Made by a program: the position numbers and the translations under genes. Positions 47,598 to 60,108 of a DNA stretch of 64,000 nt are shown here, in pieces (within the stretch, counting starts at the first letter, position 1; each line of letters starts with the position of its first letter). The notes below the pieces were generated by a model. That model had not been told where the DNA came from. It ran no database searches and saw only the letters and a program-made list of their open reading frames with translations. The stretch comes from Hysterangium stoloniferum (Eukaryota > Basidiomycota > Agaricomycetes > Hysterangiales > Hysterangiaceae): contig WHVD01000073.1 in the NCBI GenBank assembly GCA_015178975.1, positions 124,001-188,000 of the forward strand, read 5' to 3'.

Positions 47598-49328
47598 TTA
47601 CCAGCCGCCTTGCTGCCCCCCTGCAAGCTTCCATTGATCCTCAAAATTCTTGAACATACCACCGTGCACCTCTTCAAACCGTTCCAGTGTCAACTTCTGT
47701 TCCCACCCGGCTCCCACTCGATTGCCACTAGCAGCTTCCACATCCATGTCAACACACATACCCCCCTGATCGTACACCTCAATCCGTACTCGATTGAGAC
47801 TTGGCTCATTGGCGTCATCATGGCTGGGACGTTTGATGATATGAAAAAGCTTGTTCGCCGACTGCCCGCTGTAGTAGCGATGCTTGAGGAGGTTAGCGTG
47901 CAAAAACAACGGCAGATATTCTCCCTCAGAGTTTTGCTTTATATCATGCTGCAACATCACTACACCGCAAAATCGTCCTTCCTGCCATGTTCCTGGCGCA
48001 TCAGTGGCTCCTAATGCGGATAACCAGCGAGGGGCTACCGAATAAGTCGCCTCCAGCACCCAAAAGGCATATCTGAAGGTGTCTTTATCTCCTCCCGAGA
48101 GGCGAAACCAAAAATCGTGGTTTGCCTGCATGTGGCTCGCAATATGCAGCGCGGCAAGGTTCAAACCGTTATTTCCCCGCTTATCAATCAGTATTTGACC
48201 AGATTCGACCTCCCATTCAGTATAGGTGCATGTCTTCCCCAGGACACGCCAGACCGCGTTATCGGCTTACTCAGACATCAGCAACATGGAAAATTTCTCA
48301 TCGTAAAATAAACTGACGATGGTCTTTATTATAATCCGGCCAAAAAACTGCGCCTCCCCCATTTGTATATGACGTTTCGTCAAATAAGTAAGCGGGATCA
48401 CGAAGCGGGACATTGTCGCTATCCAAATATAACACCTCGGTGAAATTGGAGGCGATGATGGCCGCGGCTTTCAAATGGAAGTTTTTCCAAGCACCGGCGG
48501 ATTTTTGTAACTCCAGCTGCAAAGTAATATTTAACAGGAAACGTATTTAAATACATCACATGCAATGTGCGCACTTCGTGACTTGTCGCCCCAAGTTCCC
48601 CTAGTTGATCAAGGATATTGGTGCTCGTTATTTCCCCGGGAAAGGAAAATATCTGCACGGGAAGATTTGATTTATAGTTATCCCTCAGCATGCGAAGTGT
48701 TACGAGTGCGGTTTGGGCCGTACCCTTCAACATGTGCGGGTAAACAATAATGCCCGCTATCGACTGGGAGAGATATCACCTTATTTCCAGCTGTCATTAC
48801 AATTCCTCTCCCGCCATATGGTTTGTCTCGCAAGCCCAATATTTCGGTTCCGTCTTTCTCAAGGGTTCTCAGATGGTCGACAATGGCCTCTCTGTGACCT
48901 TGAATGTCCGATTGGCTGATATCTCTCCAATATTGCAAATTGCCGTGCAGCTGATCTTGATTAACTTGCTTATCCGCGACCGAGCGCGGACATGTCTCTT
49001 CGTTTTTAGAAGCGGCGTCGATGTAATTGAGGATAGGGGCATCAAGGAAGGTTTGGAGTCGACTTTGCAGCAATAGGGAAGGAGAACCTACAGGCTTGGG
49101 AGTTTTATTAGAAGTGGGAGTCTCATGCTGATCAGGAGGATTTTTGCGAAGTGTCTCGTCTCCAGGTTCAGGATCGGGCCAAGATTGATGGACATCGAGT
49201 GGATTGTCAACGTGTGTTGCCCAGGGGGAAAGATGGATGTAGCTAGAACGATACAAAAACAGGAGGCTGGTTGTGAGCAGGAGAATCCCACCTAGAAGCA
49301 AAACAAGTAGAGAGCGACGGACGTGCAT
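47598..49328 (-). CDS. Alpha-1,2-mannosyltransferase of the MNN2 family (GT71), 526 aa, four exons
   Basis: Exons (minus): 49328-48780, 48724-48560, 48516-48318, 48265-47598. The N-terminus (MHVRRSLLVLLLGGILLLTT...) is a short cytosolic tail plus one membrane anchor, the type II layout of Golgi glycosyltransferases. The catalytic region shows GRGIVMTAGNKGTAQTALVT, VQIFSFPGE, KAAAIIASNFTEVLYLDSDN with the DxD metal site (DSDNVPLRDP), VFWPDYNKDH and QILIDKRG. GT71 enzymes add alpha-1,2-mannose branches to N-glycan outer chains and need Mn2+. The C-terminus (ERFEEVHGGMFKNFEDQWKL) is intact. Acceptor specificity cannot be told from sequence. Confidence 0.9.
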
Positions 49329-50824
49329 GAAAGAAGGAATTCGATTTACACCATCAAATTCCGTTGTAAAGCACCAGATCCGTGGCGAATCGGAGTTTTA
49401 AAGTACCAAAGTTCAAACCACTTGACCTCTCTTTACAGTAATTGTTATAGGGGACTTTCCTCGCGAAACTATATTATTTATGTACTCTATCTGCCGTATA
49501 TCGCTATCGTGATTTCATTAAGCCCGGTGAGTTAGACCTGCATTTGAGTCACCCTTCCCAGACTAAAAACCCACGAATTCATGAGAGATCAGATCATCGG
49601 CTAGCTTCTTTGGTTTATTAACGCAGGCTCAACGAACCTGTGTTGAAAATAATCTTTCTTTATATTCAGGTATCAAAAGGTAGTCACGGTACTTATTGAT
49701 TTTATCTCACGAGTAATTATAATAGACGGGTACTTGATTCATACCTCACACATTTATAACTAATGTGAAGACCGTACGGTTGGTTTCGGTGTCTGGTTTG
49801 TCCATATGGTGAGGACACCCTGATCAAGGCGCATACCTTCACTTCGGACGTGAGTTATCGGTATTGTCAAATTGCCCATCTTTTAGGCCGAGTTGGAGAT
49901 ATAAATGGCGGTCAGATCCCACCCTCTCCATTGAGCATGCCTTTCCCAATACTGCACCGTTTCGGCCGTAGGCTGCATAGGGCAGGTGCGTGATATACCC
50001 ATTCTGGTGAGGTTACGGGCGACTTGTATGTTAGGTGTCAAATAAGGGCGGGACATGTTTCTTGCCGGCAAATTAATTGACCTTTGAAATGATTTTATTT
50101 CCATATAGATCTTTCTGGCGTAGGATAATGTGAGTATTATTCGTCGCGAACCGCCGCTGATATTTCCCGCTAAATAATGTGAATCAATGAAAACTCGAGA
50201 GGATCTGATGTACGCGGGTGGATCCTCGCTGACCGTGTGTTCTGTGGGTATTGCACTTCTTCAAAGAAGTCCTTGCATAGCTTGTTCTCCGGTTTTCCCG
50301 ATATATTCCTTCCATTCAACTCCAAGTCAATTTGTCAAGATCTGTCCACGAGGAACCCACCCAATTGGATTTTGCAAGGCTACAGAAATGCGCATCCATC
50401 CGAGTATCTCCTGCCAGTTTCAATTGAGATACTTCCTTTGATTGACTCATCCGACGGAGAGATTATCGCTCGGTGCGGTAATTTCCCTCGGGTCACCCGA
50501 AGCGAATCCATTGGACGCATGTTCTCTCCGTTCGCTCTCAGGCCCGATTCCGGCGTCTCTTGCGCGGTTATTTGTCTTGAATCGCACCCAATTATTCATG
50601 TCCACGGGCCCAATCGAGGAACAGGAACGCAAGACGATGCTACTTGCTATGTCCGTCCCTGAAATACCTCAAAAAAGCAGATTGCACTCACCAAGTAATG
50701 TTCATGTCGGCCGTAATTATCGAAAAAAAATACAATTTGACATAAATATGAAACATTGCAGTATAGACGACTTGAAAATGGTGTCCAAAACGAAAAAGAA
50801 ATCAACTGTTCTGTACATTACATG
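49329..50824. other. Intergenic region, no supported gene
   Basis: About 1.5 kb. The longest frame (50237-50662, plus, 141 codons) shows no recognisable domain and overlaps equally long frames on other phases, so I do not call it. Confidence 0.5.
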
Positions 50825-52625
50825 TTAATATTCCAATATAAAAATATCCCCGTTCTCCATTGCAATTGCCAGTACACCAGTGTCGTCGCTCATAGACATC
50901 ATCGCCATTTTTGTGAGATCCATCTCCGGGGGAACTTCTAGTGATTTAATAAGACGGTCATTGTACCATTGTGGCTCGTGACGTCTCTCTGCCGGATCAT
51001 CTGGCGGGAGCATCATAACCTTCATCTCATAGACACCGTTGGAGTTTAACATGGCAAATATCAGCGTGCCAGCCTCAGCCGCCACAACAGGAAACAGAGG
51101 CTGGTCCTCAGCAATGCGCGCGGCGAAAATTGGCAAAGGCGCAAAATACGTGCGATCCGTCGGCGCAGGGGAAAAATCCGTAGGCAGGTACTCGTGCGAT
51201 AAAGAGGTGAGAACTGGGTCGGACCCCGTCTGTGTGGCCACGTGCAGGATGGAAAGCGGGCGACCAAGCAACGAAGAATTAGGTCCTGTAACCCATTTAC
51301 GCGTTGTATCTCGATAAGCTTGTACGAACCCCAGTGGAGGGGAAGGTGTGATATTAGCGACGTGATTTAAGACGGTAAGACGAGGCTCCCCTAAAACTAT
51401 CGGTGGCTTAGGGGGATAGGAAAAGTGGGGGAAAATCTCTGATAAAGGATACGAAAATGTGTGGGGCGTCACCGGCGAATCTACCCATATCGACACCGCA
51501 TTTAGGGAGAGGATGGCAAAGTATGGATGGACAGGCTAATAATTTGCGTGAGCATTAAATGAAGGTAGACGAAACTTGAAACTCACAGGTGTTATGGGTG
51601 TTTTGATGGAGACCATAGTTCCATCGCGCCAGTGCAAAATAAACATTGTAATCGTGTTATCGATGTCTATTCCAAGAATTATCACAACATCTTCCGATAA
51701 AGAAGTATCTGCAATTGATAGTTCCTGGACGAAAGAACTGTGATGAAAAAATGTAGCTTGTGTCGGATACAAGCTTTCAGTAAATTCCAGTCGTAAGAGA
51801 TGAAAATGCTGCGGACCACTGTCCTCCCTACAAGAGAAAATACCGGAGGAGTTGATTTAGCCTAAGAACCTGAATATATTGTGACTGCTTACGATAACAC
51901 CCCATCCCGTACGAGAAACATTACGCCACGTCCTTCATCGACGGGCCTCCACTGAAAAACATCATCCTCTGGGCGAACTACAAAGGAGGCCAGACAGTCT
52001 CCACTAGTCAGATCCCAGACTCTAATGCACCCATTAGTTCCGGCTCTTCTGGACGTTGCACCTGTCACTAGATGTTTCCCCCCCGGCAGCAGTACAAGAA
52101 GATCTCCTTGAGCACGTGTAGGCTCCCGTAAAACCTTTGGGGGCGCGCGTAAACGCCCAAAATCACTCAGCCAATTCCTTTCCAGTCTGATTGCTCGTAG
52201 GATTGCGGTCTGTAATTCGGCGGGAGAAAGGGAAGCCCGGGCTCGGAAGGGAGGCAGCGGAATTGGTCGTCGTTCGATCACGGCTTCGGCAAAAATCGTC
52301 CATACCTATCAAGCATTGTAACGGTTGTAGATGTTTCGCAAAGCGGGGGATGAGCGGGACTCACAGCACTGGCAGAAGAAAAGCTATAAAGTGTCCTGCA
52401 CGTCTATTGAGCAGAGAGGTGAGGAACAAGCGTTCAGCGTGAGCGACTTTCCCAATGGGATAAAAGAGTCCCACGTACTCGTCGTAACTGAAGAAAGTCC
52501 CAGATGTCGACCCTCTTCACCAATTCAAGAAAGATATCGAATGGTAATGCGGTAATATGAGACTGAGGAGGATGATAAATGGAGAATGGTTGCCAGTCCA
52601 TGTCACCATCCTCGGCAGGCGACAT
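50825..52625 (-). CDS. F-box protein, 516 aa, five exons
   Basis: Exons (minus): 52625-52479, 52403-52365, 52305-51893, 51827-51587, 51535-50825. An F-box spans about residues 24-60 (ITALPFDIFLELVKRVDIWD...RRTCRTLYSFSS). Downstream is a beta-propeller-like region with WD-type phrases (GKHLVTGATSRRAGTNGCIRVWDLTSGDC; GDIFILEY at the end). F-box proteins are substrate adaptors of SCF ubiquitin ligases; the substrate is unknown. Agaricomycetes have many F-box proteins with poorly conserved C-terminal domains, and I cannot assign an orthologue. Confidence 0.82.
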
Positions 52626-54132
52626 CGAAAGCGCAGGGGTTGATGAGACCGAGTATGTCGATTCGGCCTTAAAAGTGGCACCTCAAGCTTGTGTGAGGCA
52701 AACAAGTCTAAGTTATTTTTGTTTTCAGTTTTTTTGCGGTTTCGCGAGCGTGGATGCCACGAGACTGGGTCAAATATATGGTCCAATATAGATATCACGC
52801 TTGACTCAATCCGAAGGAACGCTTACATGAAAAAATGATTTCCCCAAAGATACGTATTTTACTCGTTATGGTCTCAACGTAACCGGCTCTCTCAGAGATA
52901 TCTTGGATTTAGCTGATAGATCCCAATGCCGCATCACGGGGGGTTGGCGTGCCCACCGTACGCGTCCCTCCGTGTCAACGTTAATATTTCGCGTCCTCCC
53001 AATAATTCCCAACACAGGCATTCCTTAATAGTCGCTGGCTTTCATTCATTGATCCTGCCCGACCCTTGCCTCGCGTTCTGATGAATTGAAATCACTTTAG
53101 GAAGATTTTCTGGCAAGCGGAGCTCCGAGTCACGGTTTGCCGATAACTTTGTGGCATGCTCAAGACGTCATCCTATAGACTCCGGTACTATGCTTGTATC
53201 CAACCCTAGCCATGACTCCTTATGGCTACCTGGTTCAAGCTGAAGGCAATCGTTTAAATTGCCATGAAACTTCGCGCTCCTATATCTAAGCTTACCCGAT
53301 TCGCACTCATATGCTGGCTCAATCGGTCTACTCACCACACACTTCGATGCAGGAGATCTGCGACCGATCAATATATAGCAGCACCTGATCGCCGAACGCA
53401 TGGCATGTCAAAAAACCTGGCGGAACCAAAATCACAAGCTCCTCGTAGTCCAACGCCTCCCGCACGCAGAGTCATTATTCATTATTATCATTTTCTGCTT
53501 ATGCTTGGCCTACGCTTGCTTGGATATTTGACAAATCACGGCAGCGCCTAGATATCTACGCCACATCCAGCTAATGTCAAGGGCGCCCTGCCATGTATCG
53601 CAACGCACTCAGCTAATGCACTTTTGCACTTGGATCGGACCTGCGTCTAAGTTCGTCAAACCTTGTCGGCATGAGTAATTAAGATATCAAGGGCAGCCGA
53701 ATGTGCCCCTAGACGATTAACCGTTAAATATTTCTATAGACAAACCCGTCGTTACCGTAAGAAACATCATGTTTTATGCACATTGAATGGTGGCAGCACA
53801 ACCATGACTACACTGGGACTAACCTGCAGATTGTGGATACTCCAAGGCTGAGTGGTAAGTTGCGCAGATCGGCGGATATTTGAAAAATATATCAAAATTT
53901 GAATACCTTACTCTTAATTTGATACCAAGCATTCCAGCACAACACGGAGACCTGACCCATGATCAAGTTAATTTACTTAAAAAAACTCTCATCCTTTGAG
54001 TTTCCGACTCACGCTTCTATGCAAGAATAACGCGGATGCTTCGTGTTAGTACTACCCTTGTAACCTGGGTAATTCGTTGACGCGTGTAATTTTAACTCGA
54101 ATGGAATAAATTATAGTTGTCCAGAGAAAAAA
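52626..54132. other. Intergenic region, no supported gene
   Basis: About 1.5 kb with only short overlapping frames (for example 53264-53551 plus and 53168-53401 minus) that show no domain, no coherent splicing and no matching composition. Confidence 0.5.
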
Positions 54133-55669
54133 TCAACTTCTGGGCTCAGTATCACGCCGTCTCGCTCTGGCTTTCCATGTAGTTATACCTACTTCAAGTA
54201 CCTCCCAAACTGCCCTCCCTAAACATTCATCATCTAATCCAACATCAACTTTCCCAGGTTCCACCTTCTCCGTCAAAGTCTCTATGAATGTTTCCGCTGG
54301 GTGGATACAAAGGCCGACCACCGCGCAGTCGGTGTATAACGCACCAGGCACAAGTACTTCCTCTGCTGGTGCGTGAAGTGGAGCTTGAGACAAGTCTAAG
54401 GGCTGCGTTCGAGGGACTTGTGCTGCATCCTCTGCTACTGGCACGTGCCGCCGTGTGATAGGTTTAGGCACGCAAAGAGCGTGAAGGACGGTCTGAAGCG
54501 CAGCTGTGGGACTTTTGCTAAATAGATGTAGTAAAGGGAGGAGGACGACATAGCTTAAAAATATTTTCGTTAGATGACGGCTTAATTACACAATCACAAC
54601 TTACGACAGAGCACCCAACCACTGTCGCACGACCGAAGTTAATTGTGAAGAGGACGGAGCGAGAATGCATGACGCAATGGTATCCGTACGACTGATGCCA
54701 GGACAAACGGTGACGGCCATAATATTCGATTTTTGGTTCTTCTTGCGTCCAGAACTAGATACATCTGTTGAGGTGAGATCGGGAGCAGCGCCAGGCTCGG
54801 GGAGTGCATCGAGGATCCGCTGTAGGTGCCGGGTGAAAACAGCTGTTCGAAGGGCACGTTGTCCTTCCAGGCTCCAAATGGAAGATGACTGGACTCTCTG
54901 AGAAGCATCGGAACCTTCAGAATCTCCCTTGCGCTGAGTTAGGGCTGAGTATAATGCGGAGGCAAGTCTAGGATCAAATTTAGGGGCGGCAGCGGCGTAG
55001 AAAGGGTTAACGACGTTGATGATACGAATGTCCCTTTCGATAGGCGCGACGAGCATTGCTGGGAGCAAAAGGGTAATGAGCTGAAATGTAGCCATGGCTC
55101 CTTCGTCCCGCTGGCGATTTTCGTCATCCCTAAGTTTAGACTGGTCACCGATCCCAGTACCCCACAGTCCGATGTGACTGTATTCATGAGCAAGGATAAG
55201 TGCGTCGATCCGCCTCGTAGATTCATCCTCAGTATTGGTGAATTGCCCACAAAAATTGATTATCGCATCTAGGGAATTCAAAGGACACGGTTCAGCGTAT
55301 ATATTGTCATTTGAAGTAGTAGTTCTAAGAAGATTAAGAATTTCGTCCTGATGCGAGGTGAGCAAAGGAGTCGGTAGAAGAACGATGATATGTGCGCCTT
55401 TTTTTGCGAGAAATTCGAGGAGTGTGAGGCCTAAAGGAGTGAATGCGCCCTCGTTGTATAATCAGCATTAAATTACACACTGCAGAGAAAATAGAAATCG
55501 CACTCACTGTAAGAATTATCCTCTTAGCATCTAAGATTCGATCCCTGTTAGTTCGTCGGCCTTGAGTGTATGCATATATAACCGCCAATAGCAATACTGC
55601 GGTTACAACTGGGACATATAAATGACTGGGAATGGTTTGAGAAACAAATGTCGAGACAAATTGTAACAT
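54133..55669 (-). CDS. SDR-like membrane protein, 475 aa, three exons
   Basis: Exons (minus): 55669-55508, 55449-54605, 54553-54133. An N-terminal membrane segment (VPVVTAVLLLAVIYAYTQ, about residues 19-36) precedes a Rossmann start: beta strand RIILT, then TGAFTPLGLTLLEFLAKKGA, which resembles the TGxxxGxG cofactor motif, then AHIIVLLPTP and DALILAHEYSHIG in the place of the NNAG motif. A second hydrophobic helix (YVVLLPLLHLF) occurs near residue 340. The canonical YxxxK catalytic pair is not evident, so enzymatic activity is uncertain. Fungal SDR-like proteins of this type exist, but I cannot name the orthologue. Confidence 0.7.
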
Positions 55670-57430
55670 GATGATAATGAGTTCGCTTAGTCAGCGTTGA
55701 AGCCTATCTGTTCGCCACTTTTTAGCGCCTCGGGTCGAATACCACCAAATCTTAACGGCTATTTCAAAAGGATATTAGATACGGACAAGTAGTAATAGAT
55801 CCTCTAGCAGCCTCTATCTAGACCGTCTCCACTATCTTTCACTGATACAAGAACCCAGGGTCTGAGACGTGTTTTGAACCGTAAACACTGTAGTTAAAAA
55901 CAGTAGAATCTGCGTCTGACCTAGAAGCTTCGAGGTACTAGTACAGTGTACGTCTTCTTTAAATTGTGGATCTCGCTTTCGTATTTTCGGATAGACCACA
56001 TGTTCATTCGCGACTCCAAATGCCGCTAAAAAAACAACGACGGATTCGCAAAAACGATAATGAGATGCATGGAGATAATATTCAGTCTGTCTTGTTTTTC
56101 AAACAAAAGCTCACATGCTTATGAAATTGTCAACTATGTTTCCCAACAGCGCAGGCCGACAGTATATCACACATTCCATTGAATTCCAAAAACACGGCCT
56201 ACCGCATGCCCACATTCTGATTAAATATTGATAGGGGAGCACTTGTTAAAGGTCAAGTCATCTGATGGGCACCGGAAAATTGGCTCCACTCAACATGATG
56301 CTTCAGTGAACCGGAAGTTCGTTCAACTCAAACCTACTACTCGTCAGTTTTGTCACAAAGAGGCGTACCCGAAGTATGTTATAGGTACCACGCGACTGAA
56401 AGTTCCTGCACAAGTCCGACCATATGTCCCTTCCTACCCTCGATACGGGAGCGCTATAACCATAAACTTCATGTCCGGAGTCCTTCTGTGATCGACGATC
56501 GTCAACGCTTCGTGTGATTCAAGAGACTCGAAATGCACACACAGTCAAATAGGAACACTGCTTATGCGGATCTTGGCCTACTAAGAAGACTAAAGTTGGG
56601 ATATACTTATTTATAGGACACAAGACACTGGCAAGTGAAGTGACATTATCTATATGCCTGACGATACGATAAAAAGAAACATTAATTTCTCAAGTTAAGC
56701 GCTAATTTCATTCCATTGCAAAAATAAGGAAACGTCTGGTCAGCTTGAACATTCTCTGTATCTTCCCAGCTCGAAGTTACGCCCTCATAAGTTGGTCATT
56801 TTCAAGCCGATTTGCATAATCCCGACAGATATTACCCAAGTCAAAAAGACAAGACGGATATTTCAAAGCTAGCCAATAAACATTCTGATTTGCTTCGAGG
56901 TACTACTCATACCCGCAATGACACAGGGTCGGTAGGAGCCGTTGCCTCACATGGCATCAAACAGCTTCGACCAATATTCAAAGATTTTCAATGGCGACGT
57001 GATATCTCAATCTTCTCTGCTGGCCCGACCCTTCGATGCTAATGATGTCACCGAATATGTATTGGCGACCAGATTATTTTTCCCAAGTAGTTCTGATCCT
57101 GAAGCAGAATAATCAAAATTTGTGTCGGGCGATTATTGACTTTGTCAGTCAAGGCAGGCGGTTATGGCATTCATGGCCAAGCAATCCAAGCGATGTTATT
57201 GTTGACGTCTCTTTGTTTTGTGATTTGCACATTGAAAATTCTAGACAAGATGGAGGGTTCACAAGCTTGAAAGACATGCCAACCTCGAAAAAGATTAGGA
57301 AGGGTAGGGAGCTTCCCCAATAATAACTCCAGCAGAGAGGTGCTATCCGATATCCCAACACAGGCCTAATTACCCTCCATTAACGGCAGGAAAACGGCGA
57401 GGCGACTTCATCTATGAAGATGGATCAGTT
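55670..57430. other. Intergenic region, no supported gene
   Basis: Short plus-strand frames occur (56228-56491, 56812-57042, 57036-57323) without recognisable domains. A stretch near 57393-57512 translates as RGDFIYEDGSVNVLLTSHPA and could be an upstream exon of the next gene. Confidence 0.4.
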
Positions 57431-57514
57431 AATGTGCTCCTGACATCTCATCCAGCTTTCAGTTTGTCGGCATCGAATGCGGGTGGTCCTTCAGTAAGGC
57501 ATGTCGCATAGAAT

Positions 57515-58746
57515 ATGAACAACCCCACTACTAATGATAACCAAGCTCACCCGGCATCGAGCAACGCTGAAGGACTAGTAGCTCTTACTGATAGAGGACA
57601 TAGCTCCTCTTCGGCAAATACTCCCAATCAATCATCCGATGGCCAAAACGTCGCGGACAACGTCAATATTGCTAGCCCTTTATCCAAAGATTCAAACCAT
57701 ACGATATACTCCGAACCTTCTGGGTATGACGACATGCTTACAATTCATCTACCTCCAACTCACCAAGCCCATTTCCACGGCTCGGTGCTAGTCTCAGTGA
57801 CCCTGGTAAGAACCGCTGCTTTGGGGAATTACATGCCTACGTGGGCGCAGGTTCTTTACCCCCACGCCTACGTTACTTCCAAATCATGGCCAAGCAGAAA
57901 GAGGATCAATTTACCTCCTCCAATTGCTTACCCGCTCTTTCCATGGATGGCGTGCCCTGTTTTGCGCCTTATCATGCACCTTTTCTACACATCTCGTAAG
58001 GTCAGCAGTATGTTTTTAGTGGGATTTAAGCCGTCTCCACCATGGTTTTAGCAGTGACAACCTTGTTGAGGCGGATATGGTATTAGCGGAACGGCCGTAT
58101 TGTCATTGCCAACGAAACTGATCATCCAGGTATCTCAATTTTAGTTCTAATAGTGTGATCTAATATATTAACTAATATATTAAATCAGGTCTATGGTGGG
58201 CCATTCATGGTGCGGGACTCGCGTTCGGTATAATAACTTGCTACATGGTAAAGGCCTTCCCAGGCTCCAATTGTTTTGCTAGAGGTCTTCTCTAATAAGA
58301 TCTCGTCTCTTTGTTGTCGTTATTTTTCAAACAGTATCCTTTTATTGAATACCAGTAAATTCCGGCAGTCAACTGCTCCTTCGTTGATCGAGCACTTAAG
58401 GACTGTGTCAAGAATGTTCCTCGTGAACTGTACGCAACTGTTATTCTCATTGTCAGCCCTGCAGGAGACGCTCTCCTGGTTATTCAGGTATGTTATATGG
58501 GATGCCAGGAAGAAAGGCTGAAATTTTTACAGGCAATCCTTTCGTGGGACAGTGAACAGTGTTTGCTTAATGAAGTCTCCGAAAAGAATTTCGTGAGTCA
58601 GCAAGACAGTCTTGCCCAACTTATCAACGGCAAAGGTTTGTCTCCTTGCTGAGATACCTTAAAATTCACCCAATCCGCTATAATCCATCATAGCTGGTCG
58701 CAAATGGTTTATGCGGTCTGAGATGATAGAAACGTTGTCGGACTAA
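57515..58746 (+). CDS. Unrecognised spliced gene, 5' part uncertain
   Basis: The 3' half is well supported by three introns with matching phases: exons about 58199-58284, 58369-58487, 58533-58635 and 58694-58746 (TAA). They read GLWWAIHGAGLAFGIITCYM, then FVDRALKDCVKNVPRELYAT, VILIVSPAGDALLVIQAILS, WDSEQCLLNEVSEKNFVSQQ and end RSEMIETLSD. One candidate membrane helix is GLAFGIITCYMV. Upstream, the frame 57515-57800 (MNNPTTNDNQAHPASSNAEG..., Ser/Asn-rich) may be the N-terminus, but the exons between 57800 and 58198 can be joined in more than one way. No family is recognised; it may be lineage-specific or decaying. Confidence 0.5.
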
Positions 58747-60108
58747 GCGACTCACGACACAGTCCTGAAATTCTCAGATACCCCTGTCGGATGCAGTGAG
58801 TCGCACTATTTTAAACATTGCCACATAATACCTGTGAGGATTTTCTCTCGAAGCTTGGTTATTCGAGTTAGCAGCGGGAATGTGTCAGAGGAACGCATTG
58901 GATGTCTCCCGGCGTCAGTAAGACGAGGAACCTGGACAGTCGCAGCCTTTCAACCTGGGATATAGACGAAGATGACCCACGGTGTGGTGAGTCCGCCGAA
59001 GAGGTAGGTGTGCATGAAATCAATGTGGGAACGCGTGCTAAGCTGCGCTAGTGGATGAGAGAAACATGCAGTTTCTACGGGGGGGGCTATCCCTGCAGTA
59101 CGTGGCCATTCATTCCAAAATATTTTCGTCTGATTAAGCCTGTTTAGTTTTTTCAGTATACACGAATCGGCTAAGCGAGTAAAAGGCTCGCATGGTGAAA
59201 ACTGAGAACGACTCTGCGAAATTAAGCCTCGATATGACTGATAACGTCTTCAAAAACGCCTTGTGGCCCGATTGACAAGGACGGCAATACCATAAACACC
59301 CTGGTTCCGACCCTTACACATTTTGAAAAATAGGAAGTGAGTCATGAAAATGATATTGCTGATGCATGGATTATTTATCAGCGATCATACATTACATCTA
59401 CAAGCGCCCCAGCGGCCGTTTTGAAAAAGAAAAAAAATACCTACACCCAGAACCAGAGAAAAGAAAAGTGGCATGGATTGAATAATATTTTGACTAATAA
59501 CTCCGAGCCACATGCATACAACTGGGAGGGTGCGATTTCCTTACTAGTTACTAGGATATCATATTTTCATCCAGAATAAGTAAGAATTACCTACATACCT
59601 ATCTACCTACCATTAGGGTACCTGCTCCCAACCGCTATGTATCTACGTTATCCGATGCGGTATACAAATGTATTAATAAATAAATAAATAAGAATGATTC
59701 CAGAGAATTGGCGATCGAGTGGCTTTGTACAAACGGCAATTCCACGTACATATAGTCTATGTGTGATCCACCACTGGATGTAAAATAAAGGCCTCATATA
59801 ACAGAAAATTTGTCAGGCATAGTTCATATGCCAAATCACTCTGCTATGTACTTAGGATATTGCCGTAGTAGGGCTCTTTAGAGTTATAACGCTCGTTTAT
59901 CTCCAAACATCACTATTGTAAAATAAATCTATTTGATATACATAACAGCGTACGATAGCGGGTCCATCATCCTAGGCACGAAACATAACAGAACAACTAG
60001 GGACTCTAAATAGCAAAATATAAGTAATACAGATCGAGAGATCAGTCTCAACTTGAAAATTACAAAAGATGAGTAAATATAGGGATAGGTGAAAGGGGCG
60101 GGTAAATG
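58747..60108. other. Intergenic region with short microsatellites
   Basis: A 50-codon plus-strand frame at about 58900-59052 (MSPGVSKTRNLDSRSLSTWD) is protein-like but too short to call. Simple repeats: ctacctac-type at about 59589-59612 and (aaat)n at about 59672-59692. Nothing else is supported. Confidence 0.5.

Noticed and set aside
50237..50662. 141-codon plus-strand ORF
   Set aside because: No domain, no splice structure, and similar-length frames overlap it on other phases.
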